NCBI GenBank assembly: GCA_964588325.1
Contig: CAZPOR010000008.1
Coordinates: 62,001 to 126,000 of the forward strand
DNA from: Thiovibrio sp964588325
GTDB taxonomy: Bacteria; Desulfobacterota; Desulfobulbia; Desulfobulbales; Desulfurivibrionaceae
Reading direction: 5' to 3'
Length of the DNA stretch: 64,000 bases
The notes under the pieces are model-generated. The model saw nothing but the letters and a program-made list of their open reading frames with translations. It made no database searches and was not told where the DNA came from. Positions 54,185 to 63,295 of the stretch are shown in pieces. The position numbers and the translations under genes were made by a program. Each line of letters opens with the position of its first letter. The stretch's first letter is position 1.

Positions 54185-54478
54185 AAAAAAAATCCCCATT
54201 CGCATCAGAATTTCATGGATATACGAACAAAAAATGTTAAAAAATAAGATGTTATCTGCTACATAATAATGTTACTTACTTAGCACAAGATACATGCTGT
54301 TCTCTTGAGACTGTATCTTATCATAACCGGGTCATATCATTGCATAAGACTTACACCGCATCACATTTTTTTTACCGGGGCGCAACAGGCGAAAAAATTT
54401 GCCTTTCGCCAGCCCCATGCACCTTGCCTGTCCAGTTTTCCTTTTTCACTCTAACCTCCAGGGAGTACGAGGCACGCC

Positions 54479-55366
54479 ATGGAAACAGTTGCCGCTGAAA
54501 GGGAACTCTTTCGCTCCTGCGAGATCATTTTCGGGCCGGAACTCACCATTTCCCGGGAATTCCTCGATTATCTCCAGCACTCAGGCATCAAAAGCGCATA
54601 CCGCAAGCGGGCCATGGAAACCCATCCGGACCGGGCCGGCCTGGAAAATGAGCGGGAGCAGCGGCAGCGCCACGACCTGTTCCATTCGGTGCAGGAAGCC
54701 TACGAAAACCTGATCACCTTTCTGGACGCCAAGGAAAAAGGATATTGCCTCCCTCCTCCTGCCCGGCAACCGCAGCCTCGGACTCAGCCCCACCGCCCGG
54801 CGCCAGCCAAGCCCCACCAGTCCCAGCACGCAAAAACAACCCGGAGCGCATCCCGCCCCCGCCCGCACGCCCAGGCCGGAGCCCGGACACACGCCGATTT
54901 TCGAGGCAGCACGGCCCAGCCGTCCGCTTTCTGGGACACGGAAAGCCTCTACCAGGGCCCCCTGCCGAACCGCCGCCTGCTTCTCGGCCACTTTCTCTAC
55001 TATTCCGGCCTGATCAACTGGCGAACCATTATCCAGGCCCTCATCTGGCAACGCACCGAACGGCCGCGCCTGGGCGAAATCGGCCAGCGCTTCGGCTTGC
55101 TCAACGAGACCGATGTGGTCCATATTCTCCGCAATCGCCCGACCTTGCAGCCATTCGGCCAAACAGCCATGGATCTCGGCCTCCTTTCCGAACCGCAGCT
55201 TCAGATGCTCGTTTCCCACCAGAAGCGGCTGCAGAAAAAATTCGGTGAATTCTTCCTTGAAAAACAGATCCTCGAACCCCATGAGCTGCGCGCCCTGCTC
55301 CAGCAATACCAGGAACACAACGCCAGAATCTCCGGCCAGGCGTACGGCTCAGCCTTCCGGCGCTGA
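54479..55366 (+). CDS. J-domain protein with GspE/MshE N-terminal-like repeats
   Basis: The 295-residue product has an N-terminal J domain (HPD at 49-51, LTISREFLDYLQHSGIKSAY), a Pro-rich linker (~90-155) and a C-terminal pair of helical repeats of the T2SSE-N/MshEN type (LLGHFLYYSGLINWRTIIQ; TAMDLGLLSEPQLQMLVSHQ). J domains recruit DnaK; the repeats bind nucleotides such as c-di-GMP in some ATPases. The gene precedes an M48-TPR gene and may be transcribed with it. Role unknown. Confidence 0.85.
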   Translation: METVAAERELFRSCEIIFGPELTISREFLDYLQHSGIKSAYRKRAMETHPDRAGLENEREQRQRHDLFHSVQEAYENLITFLDAKEKGYCLPPPARQPQPRTQPHRPAPAKPHQSQHAKTTRSASRPRPHAQAGARTHADFRGSTAQPSAFWDTESLYQGPLPNRRLLLGHFLYYSGLINWRTIIQALIWQRTERPRLGEIGQRFGLLNETDVVHILRNRPTLQPFGQTAMDLGLLSEPQLQMLVSHQKRLQKKFGEFFLEKQILEPHELRALLQQYQEHNARISGQAYGSAFRR

Positions 55367-55457
55367 AACCCTTTCTTCCTGCATCCCATCGTGACGGCGC
55401 CACGCCACCGGCCTGATGTGCCTCGCCGTTTCCCCCTCGAACCCGCAACCGACTCCA

Positions 55458-57305
55458 ATGTACAATAATCTCATCTATCTCCTGGTCGTCATCCTGATTC
55501 TCACCACCGGGTCCATTCCGGAGCAGCCCCAGATCCCATGGCCTGTTGCCCTGTTGTTCTTTTGCGCCAAGCTCGTTTTGTTCAACCAACTGGCCCGCTA
55601 TTTTTTCCGGCGCTCCCCCGACACCAGCGCGGCCCGCTACCTTGCCGTGGAACAAAGGCTTTCCATCCTGGCCATTGTTTTTCTCTCCCTGGACATCTTC
55701 CTGCTGGAGGGGCGCTACTACCTGAGCCGGTTGCCGCAGGCAGAAGAACTCCCGGTTCTCGGCCATCTCTCCGGGATCATGGTTTTCTTCGGCTACCTCT
55801 GCCTCCTCTGGCTGGCAGCACTTCCCAGCTACCAGAGGATTTTTGCCCGAGCCCTCACCGCCCGCTCATTTGTGACGGCAAACCTCAAACTCAATTTCGC
55901 CATTCTGCTCCCGTGGCTCATCATCTCCTGCCTTTTCGACCTGCTGCCGCATGCCCCCTTTCCCTGGCTGAAAACCTTTCTCGCCTCCCCCTGGGGCGAA
56001 CCGCTTCTGGTGCTGCTCTCTCTTTTCGGCCTGGTCTTTTTCCTTCCCCTGGCCATAGTCCGCCTGTGGGGCTGCACCCCGCTCCCGTCCGGACCGGCGC
56101 GGCAGCGCATCGAAGAATTCTGCCGCAGCCAACGGTTACGGTTTGCCGACATCCTGTTCTGGCCGCTTTTCGAGGGGCGCATGCTGACCGCCGGGGTCAT
56201 GGGCCTCAGCGGCCGCTTCCGGTATCTTCTTGTCTCCCCCGCCCTGCTCGAAGCCACGACTCCGGAGGAGATGGAAGCCGTCATGGCCCACGAACTGGGA
56301 CATGTCAAACATTACCATCTCCAGCTCTACCTCTTTCTCTTTCTCGGCTTTGGCCTGCTGGCCCAGATAAGCTCCGCCCCGCTCCTCCTGCTCCTGCTCA
56401 GCTCGGACTTTTTTTATCAGTTGATCACCCTGACCGGCACGGCGCCGGAAACCATCCTGGCCCTGGCCAGCGCCGGCATCCTCTTTGTCATGATGCTTGG
56501 CTACTTCCGTTTCATCTTTGGTTTTTTCATGCGCAACTTTGAACGCCAGGCAGACCTCTATGCCTTGAGCGCCATGGGGCATGCCTCTCCTCTGATCCGG
56601 GTCTTCGAAAAAATCGCCCTGCTCGGCGGCAATATCCGCGATCTGCCCAGTTGGCACCATTTCGGCCTGGGGCAGCGCATCGATTACCTGCACCGCTGCG
56701 AAACAACTCCGGCCGCAGTATCCCGCCATCACCGCAAGGTCCGACTGGCCTTGATTTTCTATGCGGCAATCCTGCTGGCCGGCGGTTTCGCAGCCTGGCG
56801 CATGCCCCACGATCTTCTCGGCGAAACCCCCAAGGCCAGATTCGCCGAGGCGCTTATCCGGCAGAAAATACAGGAACAGCCGGGCAACGGCCTCTGGTTC
56901 CAAGTCCTGGGCGATCTTCACTACAGCCGCAACCAGGAACCCGAGGCCCGCGACGCCTATGAGCAGGCGCTCCGCCTTTCCCCCGCCAACACGGAGGCGC
57001 TGAACAATCTGGCCTGGCTCCTGCTCACCGCCCAGGAACCGGGGCTGCGCGACCCGGAAAAAGCCCTGTTTCTGGCCCACAAAGCAGCCGCGGCGAACAG
57101 AACCCCGCATGTGCTCGACACCCTGGCCACCGCGTACTGGGCAACCGGCAATAGGGAAAAGGCCTTAGCCATTGAAGAGGAAGCCCTGGCCCGGACAAAG
57201 ACCCATCAGGCCTTCTACCGCAGCCAGATGGAAAAATTCCGCACGACCGAATATTCATCCTCCACCCTCTTCCCGGAACCCGGGCGGAACTCGGACCTTC
57301 CTTAG
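55458..57305 (+). CDS. Membrane M48 metalloprotease with C-terminal TPR
   Basis: The ~615-residue product has several N-terminal membrane helices, the zinc site HELGH at 278-282 (VMAHELGHVKHYH), further helices, a conserved acidic ERQADLYALS ligand segment, and a C-terminal TPR array (~480-590; VLGDLHYSRNQEPEARDAYE, EALNNLAWLLLTAQE). It resembles HtpX-like Ste24 proteases with an added TPR. It may act in membrane protein turnover. Start at MYNNLIYLL is the first helix. Confidence 0.88.
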   Translation: MYNNLIYLLVVILILTTGSIPEQPQIPWPVALLFFCAKLVLFNQLARYFFRRSPDTSAARYLAVEQRLSILAIVFLSLDIFLLEGRYYLSRLPQAEELPVLGHLSGIMVFFGYLCLLWLAALPSYQRIFARALTARSFVTANLKLNFAILLPWLIISCLFDLLPHAPFPWLKTFLASPWGEPLLVLLSLFGLVFFLPLAIVRLWGCTPLPSGPARQRIEEFCRSQRLRFADILFWPLFEGRMLTAGVMGLSGRFRYLLVSPALLEATTPEEMEAVMAHELGHVKHYHLQLYLFLFLGFGLLAQISSAPLLLLLLSSDFFYQLITLTGTAPETILALASAGILFVMMLGYFRFIFGFFMRNFERQADLYALSAMGHASPLIRVFEKIALLGGNIRDLPSWHHFGLGQRIDYLHRCETTPAAVSRHHRKVRLALIFYAAILLAGGFAAWRMPHDLLGETPKARFAEALIRQKIQEQPGNGLWFQVLGDLHYSRNQEPEARDAYEQALRLSPANTEALNNLAWLLLTAQEPGLRDPEKALFLAHKAAAANRTPHVLDTLATAYWATGNREKALAIEEEALARTKTHQAFYRSQMEKFRTTEYSSSTLFPEPGRNSDLP

Positions 57306-57314
57306 AGGAAACAG

Positions 57315-57839
57315 ATGGCGACACAGGGCTTGGTTATCATCAATACGGGGCACGGCAAGGGGAAAACCACGGCGGCCTTCGGGCTGGCGTTGCGGGCGGC
57401 GGGACAGGGGCTGAAGGTCTGCATTATTCAGTTCATCAAGGCACAGGCGAAAACCGGCGAGGCGCAAGCCTTGACCGCAGCCTTTCCCGGCCAGATTGAA
57501 CTGCATCTCGTCGGCACCGGCTTTACCTGGCAGCAGGACAAGGAGGTCGTCAAACAGGCGGCCCTGGCAGGCTGGCAGCTCGCCAGGGAAAAAATCCTGA
57601 GCGATGGATACGACCTGATCGTGCTCGACGAGCTCACCTATCTGCTCGGCTTCGGCATTCTCACGGAAGCGGAGGTCATCTCCCTGCTGCGGGAGCGGCC
57701 GAAACGGCTGCATCTGGTCATCACCGGCCGCGATGCAGCGCAGGGGCTCATGGACTACGCGGATCTGGTCACCGAGATGCGCGCGATAAAACATCCCTTT
57801 CAGCAGGGGATCACGGCCCAGAAGGGGATTGAATTCTAA
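57315..57839 (+). CDS. cobA: Cob(I)yrinic acid a,c-diamide adenosyltransferase
   Basis: The 174-residue product has the BtuR/CobA P-loop GHGKGKTTAAFGLALRAAG, QFIKAQ, and VLDELTYLL of the family. It transfers adenosyl to corrinoids in B12 synthesis. It starts nine bases after the M48-TPR gene with GAGGAAACAG upstream. Its end is close to the convergent flavodoxin-like gene. Confidence 0.94.
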   Translation: MATQGLVIINTGHGKGKTTAAFGLALRAAGQGLKVCIIQFIKAQAKTGEAQALTAAFPGQIELHLVGTGFTWQQDKEVVKQAALAGWQLAREKILSDGYDLIVLDELTYLLGFGILTEAEVISLLRERPKRLHLVITGRDAAQGLMDYADLVTEMRAIKHPFQQGITAQKGIEF

Positions 57840-57855
57840 GGCAGGCGCGCCGCGT

Positions 57856-58548
57856 TCATGTGCCGCCCTGCCCGGCCCGGCCGGAAATACAGGAGAGATT
57901 CGCAAGGGAATCCCCGCGTTGCAAGGCCTGGCCGATGGCCGCGCCACAGGCGAAGGCCTCTTCCTGCTGCTCCCGGCTGTGTCCGTAGCGCGGATAATAG
58001 CGGCCAAGCCATGGGGATCGTTCCGGCACCCGGCCGGCAAGCTTCAGGAATACCCCGATGGTTCGCCAGGGCTCCTTGCTGGGATGGGCAAAGATCATCT
58101 TCCCCACCACCTTGGCCCCGCACCGCGCAAGCTGAAAACGCAGGCTCAACCAGTGCATCCGCCAGTAGCCCCGGCAGGAAATCAGGGGCAGCACCTGCCG
58201 GCCGGCAAAAAGCCTTGCCCCATCGCGATCGAGCAGGGAGAGAACCGGGCCGCTGGGATTATAGGACCAGGTGGGCCCGGCCAGCACGATCAGGTCATAG
58301 TGTTCCCAGCAGGCGGGAGACAGGGGCTGAATGGGCATCCTGACCCGCAGAAAGGTGAGAAGCATCATGACCAGGGTAGCGGGCACGGTGCCGATGGGGA
58401 ATTTGCCCGGAACAAGGGGCTGCAGCCGTTCGCAGACCAGGCGCCCCCCCTGCCCCTCAAGACCTGCAGCGAAACGGTGTACCAACCCGCTGGTCTGGGC
58501 GCTGAGCGAATAATAGAGGATGAGAACCTTCACCGATTGGGAATCCAA
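57856..58548 (-). CDS. Flavodoxin-like protein
   Basis: The 230-residue product shows a flavodoxin-type N-terminus, VLILYYSLSAQTSGLVHRF (phosphate loop variant) and DLIVLAGPTWSYNPSGPVLS around the flavin rim. Compared to standard flavodoxins it is longer, with an amphipathic middle (ATLVMMLLTFLRVRMPIQPL) and a C-terminal extension. NAD(P)H-dependent FMN reductases and similar flavoproteins share this shape. The electron partner is unknown. Confidence 0.8.
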   Translation of the reverse strand: MDSQSVKVLILYYSLSAQTSGLVHRFAAGLEGQGGRLVCERLQPLVPGKFPIGTVPATLVMMLLTFLRVRMPIQPLSPACWEHYDLIVLAGPTWSYNPSGPVLSLLDRDGARLFAGRQVLPLISCRGYWRMHWLSLRFQLARCGAKVVGKMIFAHPSKEPWRTIGVFLKLAGRVPERSPWLGRYYPRYGHSREQQEEAFACGAAIGQALQRGDSLANLSCISGRAGQGGT

Positions 58549-58764
58549 GAGCTGATTTTTTTACGGCGCATTGCCCGCGAGGCCGTTTTCTTCCACCGGA
58601 CCCGGCCTCGCCATTGCACTTTTTTTCATTACGGCCCCGGACAATATCGGGTACAGTCCTTATACCATATATAATGCTATCCCTGAAGAGGGAAACCTGC
58701 CCCAACAGGGGCCAAGCGAGCCTTCCCGTACACACGCAGAGCCCTTCACCCCGGATGTTCACCC

Positions 58765-60129
58765 ATGCCTGAGACACACGAAATACTCATTGTCGGCGCC
58801 GGCCTCTCCGGCTTAAGCGCCGCCCATTTCCTGCGCACCAGCGCGCCGGACCTGGACATCCTCATCCTTGAGCAGGATGGGCGCCCCGGCGGCGCGGTGC
58901 GCTCCTTCAGGGAAAACGGCTACCTGGCCGAATGGGGGCCGCACGGTTTTCTGGACAACAATCCTGCCAGCCGCGCCCTGCTCAGCGAAACCGGCCTGGA
59001 CCGCATCGCCCAGAAAGCCCCCTTGGGCAGTTTTGTCCGCTATGTCTGCCACGGCGGCAAGCTGGTGCAGTTGCCGCAGAAACCGCAGGCCCTGCTCGCG
59101 ACCCCGCTCTTATCCCCCCTGGGAAAATTGCGGCTGCTGGGCGATCTTTTCAAGAAACCGCGTTCCGCCGAGCAGAGCGTCGGCCAGTGGGCGGCATACC
59201 GCTTCGGTTCCGAAATCCTACCCCTGGTGGATGCCGCGATCACCGGCACCTTTGCCGGAGATTATGAACGGATCAGCATCGATGGCGTGATGCCCGGGGT
59301 ACGGGCCCTGGAAAAGGAAGCAGGCTCGGTGCTCAAGGGGCTGCTCCGGAAAAAAAAGAGCGCGGGTCCGGGGATCTTGCCGGCCATGACCAGCTTCCCC
59401 CTAGGCATGGAACAGCTCATCACCGCCCTGGCCGCCGGGCCGAACATCCACTACCACAGCCCGGTGCGGGCAATCACCCGCCAGGGTGAAGCATGGGAGA
59501 TCCACACCGAAACCACAACCTACCGGGCAGCCACCGTCATCCTCGCCCTGCCGGTCAACCGCGCCTTGCCGTTGCTGGCCTCCCATGCCCCGCCCGTGCC
59601 CGCCATCCCCACGGCCCGGATTGCCACCGTGGCCCTGGGCTTCACCGGCACGGCGCAGGTGCCTTTCGGTTTCGGCTATCTGGCCCCGGAACGGGAAAAA
59701 CGCTTTGCCATGGGCGCGCTTTTTTCCACCCATATGTTTCCCGGCCGGGCCCCGCAGGGCAGAGTGCTGATGGAAGGTCTGGTGGGAGGCCGCCGCCACC
59801 CGGAACGGCTGGAACTGGACGATGAGGAACTGGTCAGCCGGATCTATGACGATCTCCGGCAACTGATCCACCTGCCCGAGCCCCCCTGTTTCCATCGGGT
59901 GCTGCGCGGCGACAGCGGCATCCCCCAACTGGAAATGGGCTATCCCGCTCTTCTGGCCTGGAAGGACGCCATGGAGCAACGCTTGGACGGTTTGCATCTC
60001 TGCGGTTTTGGCTGGGAAGGAATCGGCATGAACGACATGATGAAGACGGCCAAGACAGTGGCCGACAGGATACTGCACCGGGCGGGCGGCACGAGACAAC
60101 AGCCCGCAGTCAAGCCGGTTTATTTTTAA
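58765..60129 (+). CDS. hemY: Protoporphyrinogen oxidase (HemY type)
   Basis: The 454-residue product is an FAD amine-oxidase-like protein with ILIVGAGLSGLSAAHF at the N-terminus, the EWGPHGFLDNNP segment near residue 55 and a C-terminal GLHLCGFGWEGIGMNDMM. These are HemY (PPOX) landmarks; the enzyme oxidises protoporphyrinogen IX in haem synthesis. In anaerobes it uses other acceptors or is part of a coproporphyrin route. GGATGTTCACCC precedes the ATG. Confidence 0.9.
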   Translation: MPETHEILIVGAGLSGLSAAHFLRTSAPDLDILILEQDGRPGGAVRSFRENGYLAEWGPHGFLDNNPASRALLSETGLDRIAQKAPLGSFVRYVCHGGKLVQLPQKPQALLATPLLSPLGKLRLLGDLFKKPRSAEQSVGQWAAYRFGSEILPLVDAAITGTFAGDYERISIDGVMPGVRALEKEAGSVLKGLLRKKKSAGPGILPAMTSFPLGMEQLITALAAGPNIHYHSPVRAITRQGEAWEIHTETTTYRAATVILALPVNRALPLLASHAPPVPAIPTARIATVALGFTGTAQVPFGFGYLAPEREKRFAMGALFSTHMFPGRAPQGRVLMEGLVGGRRHPERLELDDEELVSRIYDDLRQLIHLPEPPCFHRVLRGDSGIPQLEMGYPALLAWKDAMEQRLDGLHLCGFGWEGIGMNDMMKTAKTVADRILHRAGGTRQQPAVKPVYF

Positions 60130-60150
60130 GGATCGGCGGAGAACTTTCCG

Positions 60151-60339
60151 TTACGGCACTTTCGGCACGGGCTGTGCGGCTCCCCGTTCGCTTGACCAGG
60201 CGCGGGAATACTGCGCCATGGTTTTGTCAAAGCATTCCGGGCAGAATCCATGGGACACCCGCACCTCGGACTCGATCATCTGCTCAAGCCAGTCCCCTTT
60301 GCATTTCACCCTGCGGCACACACAGCAAACGGTTCGCAT
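60151..60339 (-). CDS. Small zinc-ribbon-like protein (62 aa)
   Basis: The 62-residue product has CCVCRRVK near the start and FCPECFDK near residue 33, separated by a WLEQMIESEVRVSHG strand. Related CxxC-W..-VSHG-xCPEC stretches occur at the C-terminus of some response regulators and sensor proteins; here the module stands alone. GGGGGGGT precedes the ATG. It lies convergent to hemY and upstream of dnaA's end, about 65 bases away. Confidence 0.75.
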   Translation of the reverse strand: MRTVCCVCRRVKCKGDWLEQMIESEVRVSHGFCPECFDKTMAQYSRAWSSERGAAQPVPKVP

Positions 60340-60404
60340 ACCCCCCCCTTGTCGTGATTTCCCAGGCCCCCGCCCCGGAATGGTTTGTGCGTCCGGATTT
60401 CCCC

Positions 60405-61745
60405 TTATCCCTGATTTTTCAAACGCTCCACCAGATGCTCCACCTGCCCGCGGATGGAACCGCTGCGGACAATGGCTTCGGTAATGACCCGGATGGAATG
60501 CACCACCGTGGAATGATCGCGGTTAAACGCCTTGCCGATCTCGGACAGCGCTTCCTCGGTGAGCTTCCTGGCCAGGTACATGGATACCTGCCGGGGAAAG
60601 GCGATGGTCTTTTTCCTCGCCTTTGACTGCATCTCTTCGATGGAAACATCAAACTGGCCGGCCACGAAATTCCGGATCAGCACGGAGGACAACTCCTGCC
60701 GCTGCCCGATGATCCCGGCGACGATCTCCTTGACCATGTCCAGATCCGGCAGGGTCTTGTGCAGGGAGGCCTTGGCCTTCAGGCCGATGATGGCGCTTTC
60801 CACCCGCCGGATATCGCCCTGGATCCGGTCGGCCAGGAACTCGATGATCTCCCCGGTAAGGGTCAGCTTGTTGTTGCGGGCCTTGCGCTCGATGATCAGG
60901 CAACGGGTCCTCCGGTCCGGGGGATTGATGGTGGCAATCAGTCCGGAGGAGAGCCGGGAACGCACCCCGTCATCGATATCCGGGATATTGCGCGGGGAAA
61001 CCGCCCCGGTGAAAACAACCTTTTTCCCGCAATCCATCAGGACATCAAGGGCCTCGGCCAGCTCGGCCTGGGTCTTGGTGCGGCCGGCCAGGGATTGCAC
61101 ATCCTCCATCAGCAACACATCGCACTGGTTGTGATATTTTTCCTTAAAATGATCCATGGTGTTATTCTTGATGCTGCGGACCATCTCGGAGGTGAGCTGC
61201 TGGGAGGTGACATAATGCAGCCGGGTTCCGGGGGAATGGCAGGTGACATGATGGGCCACCGCATGGGTCAGATGGCTTTTGCCCAATCCCGTCCCCGCTT
61301 CGATAAACAGGCAGGGGCTCAAGGCGGAATCGCCGCTGGCCATGGCTTCGCAGGCCGCGTAGGCCATGGCGTTTGACTCGCCGACCATGAATTCGTCAAA
61401 GGTATACCGAGGATGCAGGGTGCGCACCGTGGAACGAGCCACGGGCATGCTCGGCAAACGGAGCTGGCTCTGCTTTTTTTCCGGTTCCGGCAAGAGGGGT
61501 TGCTCCTTTTTGGCTGCGCCAACCGAAAGGCGCACCGCCCCGCCCGTAAAGCCGGCATCCTGCAAGGCGTCCTGAATATCGGCCAGATAATTCTCCCTGA
61601 CCCAGGAACAGAAATACGGATCAGGCCCAGCCAGTTCGACGCTCTGGGCATCGAACTGGACGCATTGCAAGGGTTCGATCCACAGCTTGAAGTCGCTGCC
61701 GGAAACTTTTTGGGACAAAACACTCTTAACTCGCTGCCAAAGCAT
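60405..61745 (-). CDS. dnaA: Replication initiator DnaA, divergent
   Basis: The 446-residue product has the four DnaA parts: N-terminal domain I (~1-80), a short linker, the AAA+ domain with EAGTGLGKSHLTHAV (Walker A with Ser for the usual Thr) and CDVLLMEDVQSLAG (Walker B with Glu-Asp for Asp-Asp), and the DNA-binding domain IV with RDHSTVVHSIRVI. It opens the origin. It is not next to dnaN or recF. The upstream gap has no clear DnaA-box cluster. Confidence 0.9.
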   Translation of the reverse strand: MLWQRVKSVLSQKVSGSDFKLWIEPLQCVQFDAQSVELAGPDPYFCSWVRENYLADIQDALQDAGFTGGAVRLSVGAAKKEQPLLPEPEKKQSQLRLPSMPVARSTVRTLHPRYTFDEFMVGESNAMAYAACEAMASGDSALSPCLFIEAGTGLGKSHLTHAVAHHVTCHSPGTRLHYVTSQQLTSEMVRSIKNNTMDHFKEKYHNQCDVLLMEDVQSLAGRTKTQAELAEALDVLMDCGKKVVFTGAVSPRNIPDIDDGVRSRLSSGLIATINPPDRRTRCLIIERKARNNKLTLTGEIIEFLADRIQGDIRRVESAIIGLKAKASLHKTLPDLDMVKEIVAGIIGQRQELSSVLIRNFVAGQFDVSIEEMQSKARKKTIAFPRQVSMYLARKLTEEALSEIGKAFNRDHSTVVHSIRVITEAIVRSGSIRGQVEHLVERLKNQG

Positions 61746-62224
61746 CTTTTTCCCCTGGTTCAGTCACGAAAAAACAACCGATTAAAGCGCATTGAGACCG
61801 CTGAGATAATTTCTGCCCGTTTTTTTAAAGGAAAACCATACCCCTGTCAAAACCGGTCTCACGGAATTTCCCCCCCGTTGTCCGCCAAGTTTTCAACAGT
61901 CCATAACCCCAAGTAAACGGGCGAAAATCTCCTCAAAACCCTCTAAAAACCGGACATCTCGCCCATTTCCCCACCTGCGGCAAAAAACGCAAAATTCCAT
62001 GTGGTTAGAACCGGAAGGGGAGAAGAAAATATCATTTCATTAACCGCTAAATCTTCATCTTTTCTCTTCATATCTCAATATTACTGCTATTATCTCGTTT
62101 TATCTTCTTTCAAGTTCAGGCTTTTTTTCACTATTCCCGGCATGCCCCTGTTCTGTCGTATTTTTCCCCTGGAAACATTTTTTTTGTGCTATAGATAAGA
62201 AAGTTTACCCTAAAGAGGCCTGCC
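61746..62224. other. Divergent 479-bp gap upstream of dnaA
   Basis: The gap between the divergent dnaA and cytochrome bd-like genes contains an AT-rich part (62030-62200) suited to promoters. I found no run of TTATNCACA-type DnaA boxes. The only near-match is a degenerate TGTGGTTAG at 61999. An origin cannot be claimed here. Confidence 0.5.
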
Positions 62225-63295
62225 ATGGATCCAGCCCGTCTCATCCCGACCCCAGACACCATCCCGGCGCCCTGGGGGTTTTTCCAGCTCCTTCTTATCC
62301 TGACCTTTTTCGCCCACCTTGTGTTCATGAACGCCATGCTGGGCAGCGCCATGATCGCGCTGGCCAGGGAGATGCGGGCCAAGCCCGCCGACCCTCCCCC
62401 CTGCCGGGATATCGCGTCCATCCTGCCGTACACCATCGCCTTTGCCGTGAACTTCGGGGTGGCGCCCCTGCTTTTTCTCCAAGTGCTTTACGGCCATTTC
62501 ATCTATACCAGCTCCATCCTCATGGGGGCGTACTGGCTTTCCATCATCGGACTGCTCATTCTCGCCTACTACAGCGCTTATCTGTATAAGATGGGCGGCG
62601 GCTTGCCACTGGCCACCCGAAAACGGGCCCTGACCACGAGCATCCTCCTCCTGCTGATCATCGCCTTTTTCTTTGTCAACAATATAACCCTGATGCAGAC
62701 GCCCCAGAACTGGAACGCCTATTTTCAACGGCCGGACGGCACCCTCCTCAACCTGGCCGACCCGACCCTGCTTGCCCGCTACCTCCATTTTGTCGTGGCC
62801 TCCGTGGCCATGGGCGGTCTGTTCCTGGCAATCCTCGCCCTGTTTCAACAGAAAAAAGGCCTGCCCGGGGCAGAAAAGCGGTTGCGCAGCGGGATGCAAT
62901 GGTTCACCTACGCCACAATGGTTGAAATCGGCACCGGCATCCCCTTTCTTTTTTCCCTGCCCAAAAATGTGCACCAACTCTTTGTCGGCGGTGCTCCCCT
63001 GCATACCGCCCTGTTCACCGCCTCCCTGATCGCGGCCTTTTTCGCTCTTTACTCCGGCGCCAAGGAACGGGTCTGGTCGGCCACCGCCGCCATGGGGACA
63101 ACCATCCTTCTCATGGTCCTGGTGCGTGATCTGGCCCGGCAGGCCTACTTGGCCCCCTATTTCCATCCCGCCGATCTGCAGGTCGTGCCGCAGTGGTCGC
63201 CGCTGGCGCTCTTCCTGTCCATTCTGGTGATCGGGGTTGCGGTGGTCGCCTACATGCTCAAACTCGCGGCCCGGGTGCCCGGAGAGGTGCGCTGA
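62225..63295 (+). CDS. Multi-helix membrane protein paired with a CydA-like subunit
   Basis: The 356-residue product has about eight to nine membrane helices, starting with the hydrophobic FFQLLLILTFFAHLVFMNAML. Conserved-looking histidines are in HLVFMNAML and in HFVVASVAMGG. Its stop overlaps the start of the CydA-like gene (TGATG), so the two proteins should form one complex. I do not recognise it as CydB by sequence. The pair resembles the cytochrome bd-like complexes of Desulfobacterota that have lost or altered quinol sites. AAAGAGGCCTGCC precedes the start. Confidence 0.8.
   Translation: MDPARLIPTPDTIPAPWGFFQLLLILTFFAHLVFMNAMLGSAMIALAREMRAKPADPPPCRDIASILPYTIAFAVNFGVAPLLFLQVLYGHFIYTSSILMGAYWLSIIGLLILAYYSAYLYKMGGGLPLATRKRALTTSILLLLIIAFFFVNNITLMQTPQNWNAYFQRPDGTLLNLADPTLLARYLHFVVASVAMGGLFLAILALFQQKKGLPGAEKRLRSGMQWFTYATMVEIGTGIPFLFSLPKNVHQLFVGGAPLHTALFTASLIAAFFALYSGAKERVWSATAAMGTTILLMVLVRDLARQAYLAPYFHPADLQVVPQWSPLALFLSILVIGVAVVAYMLKLAARVPGEVR

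Noticed and set aside
61746..62224. Possible chromosomal origin beside dnaA
   Set aside because: No cluster of DnaA boxes was found; the only partial match is TGTGGTTAG.
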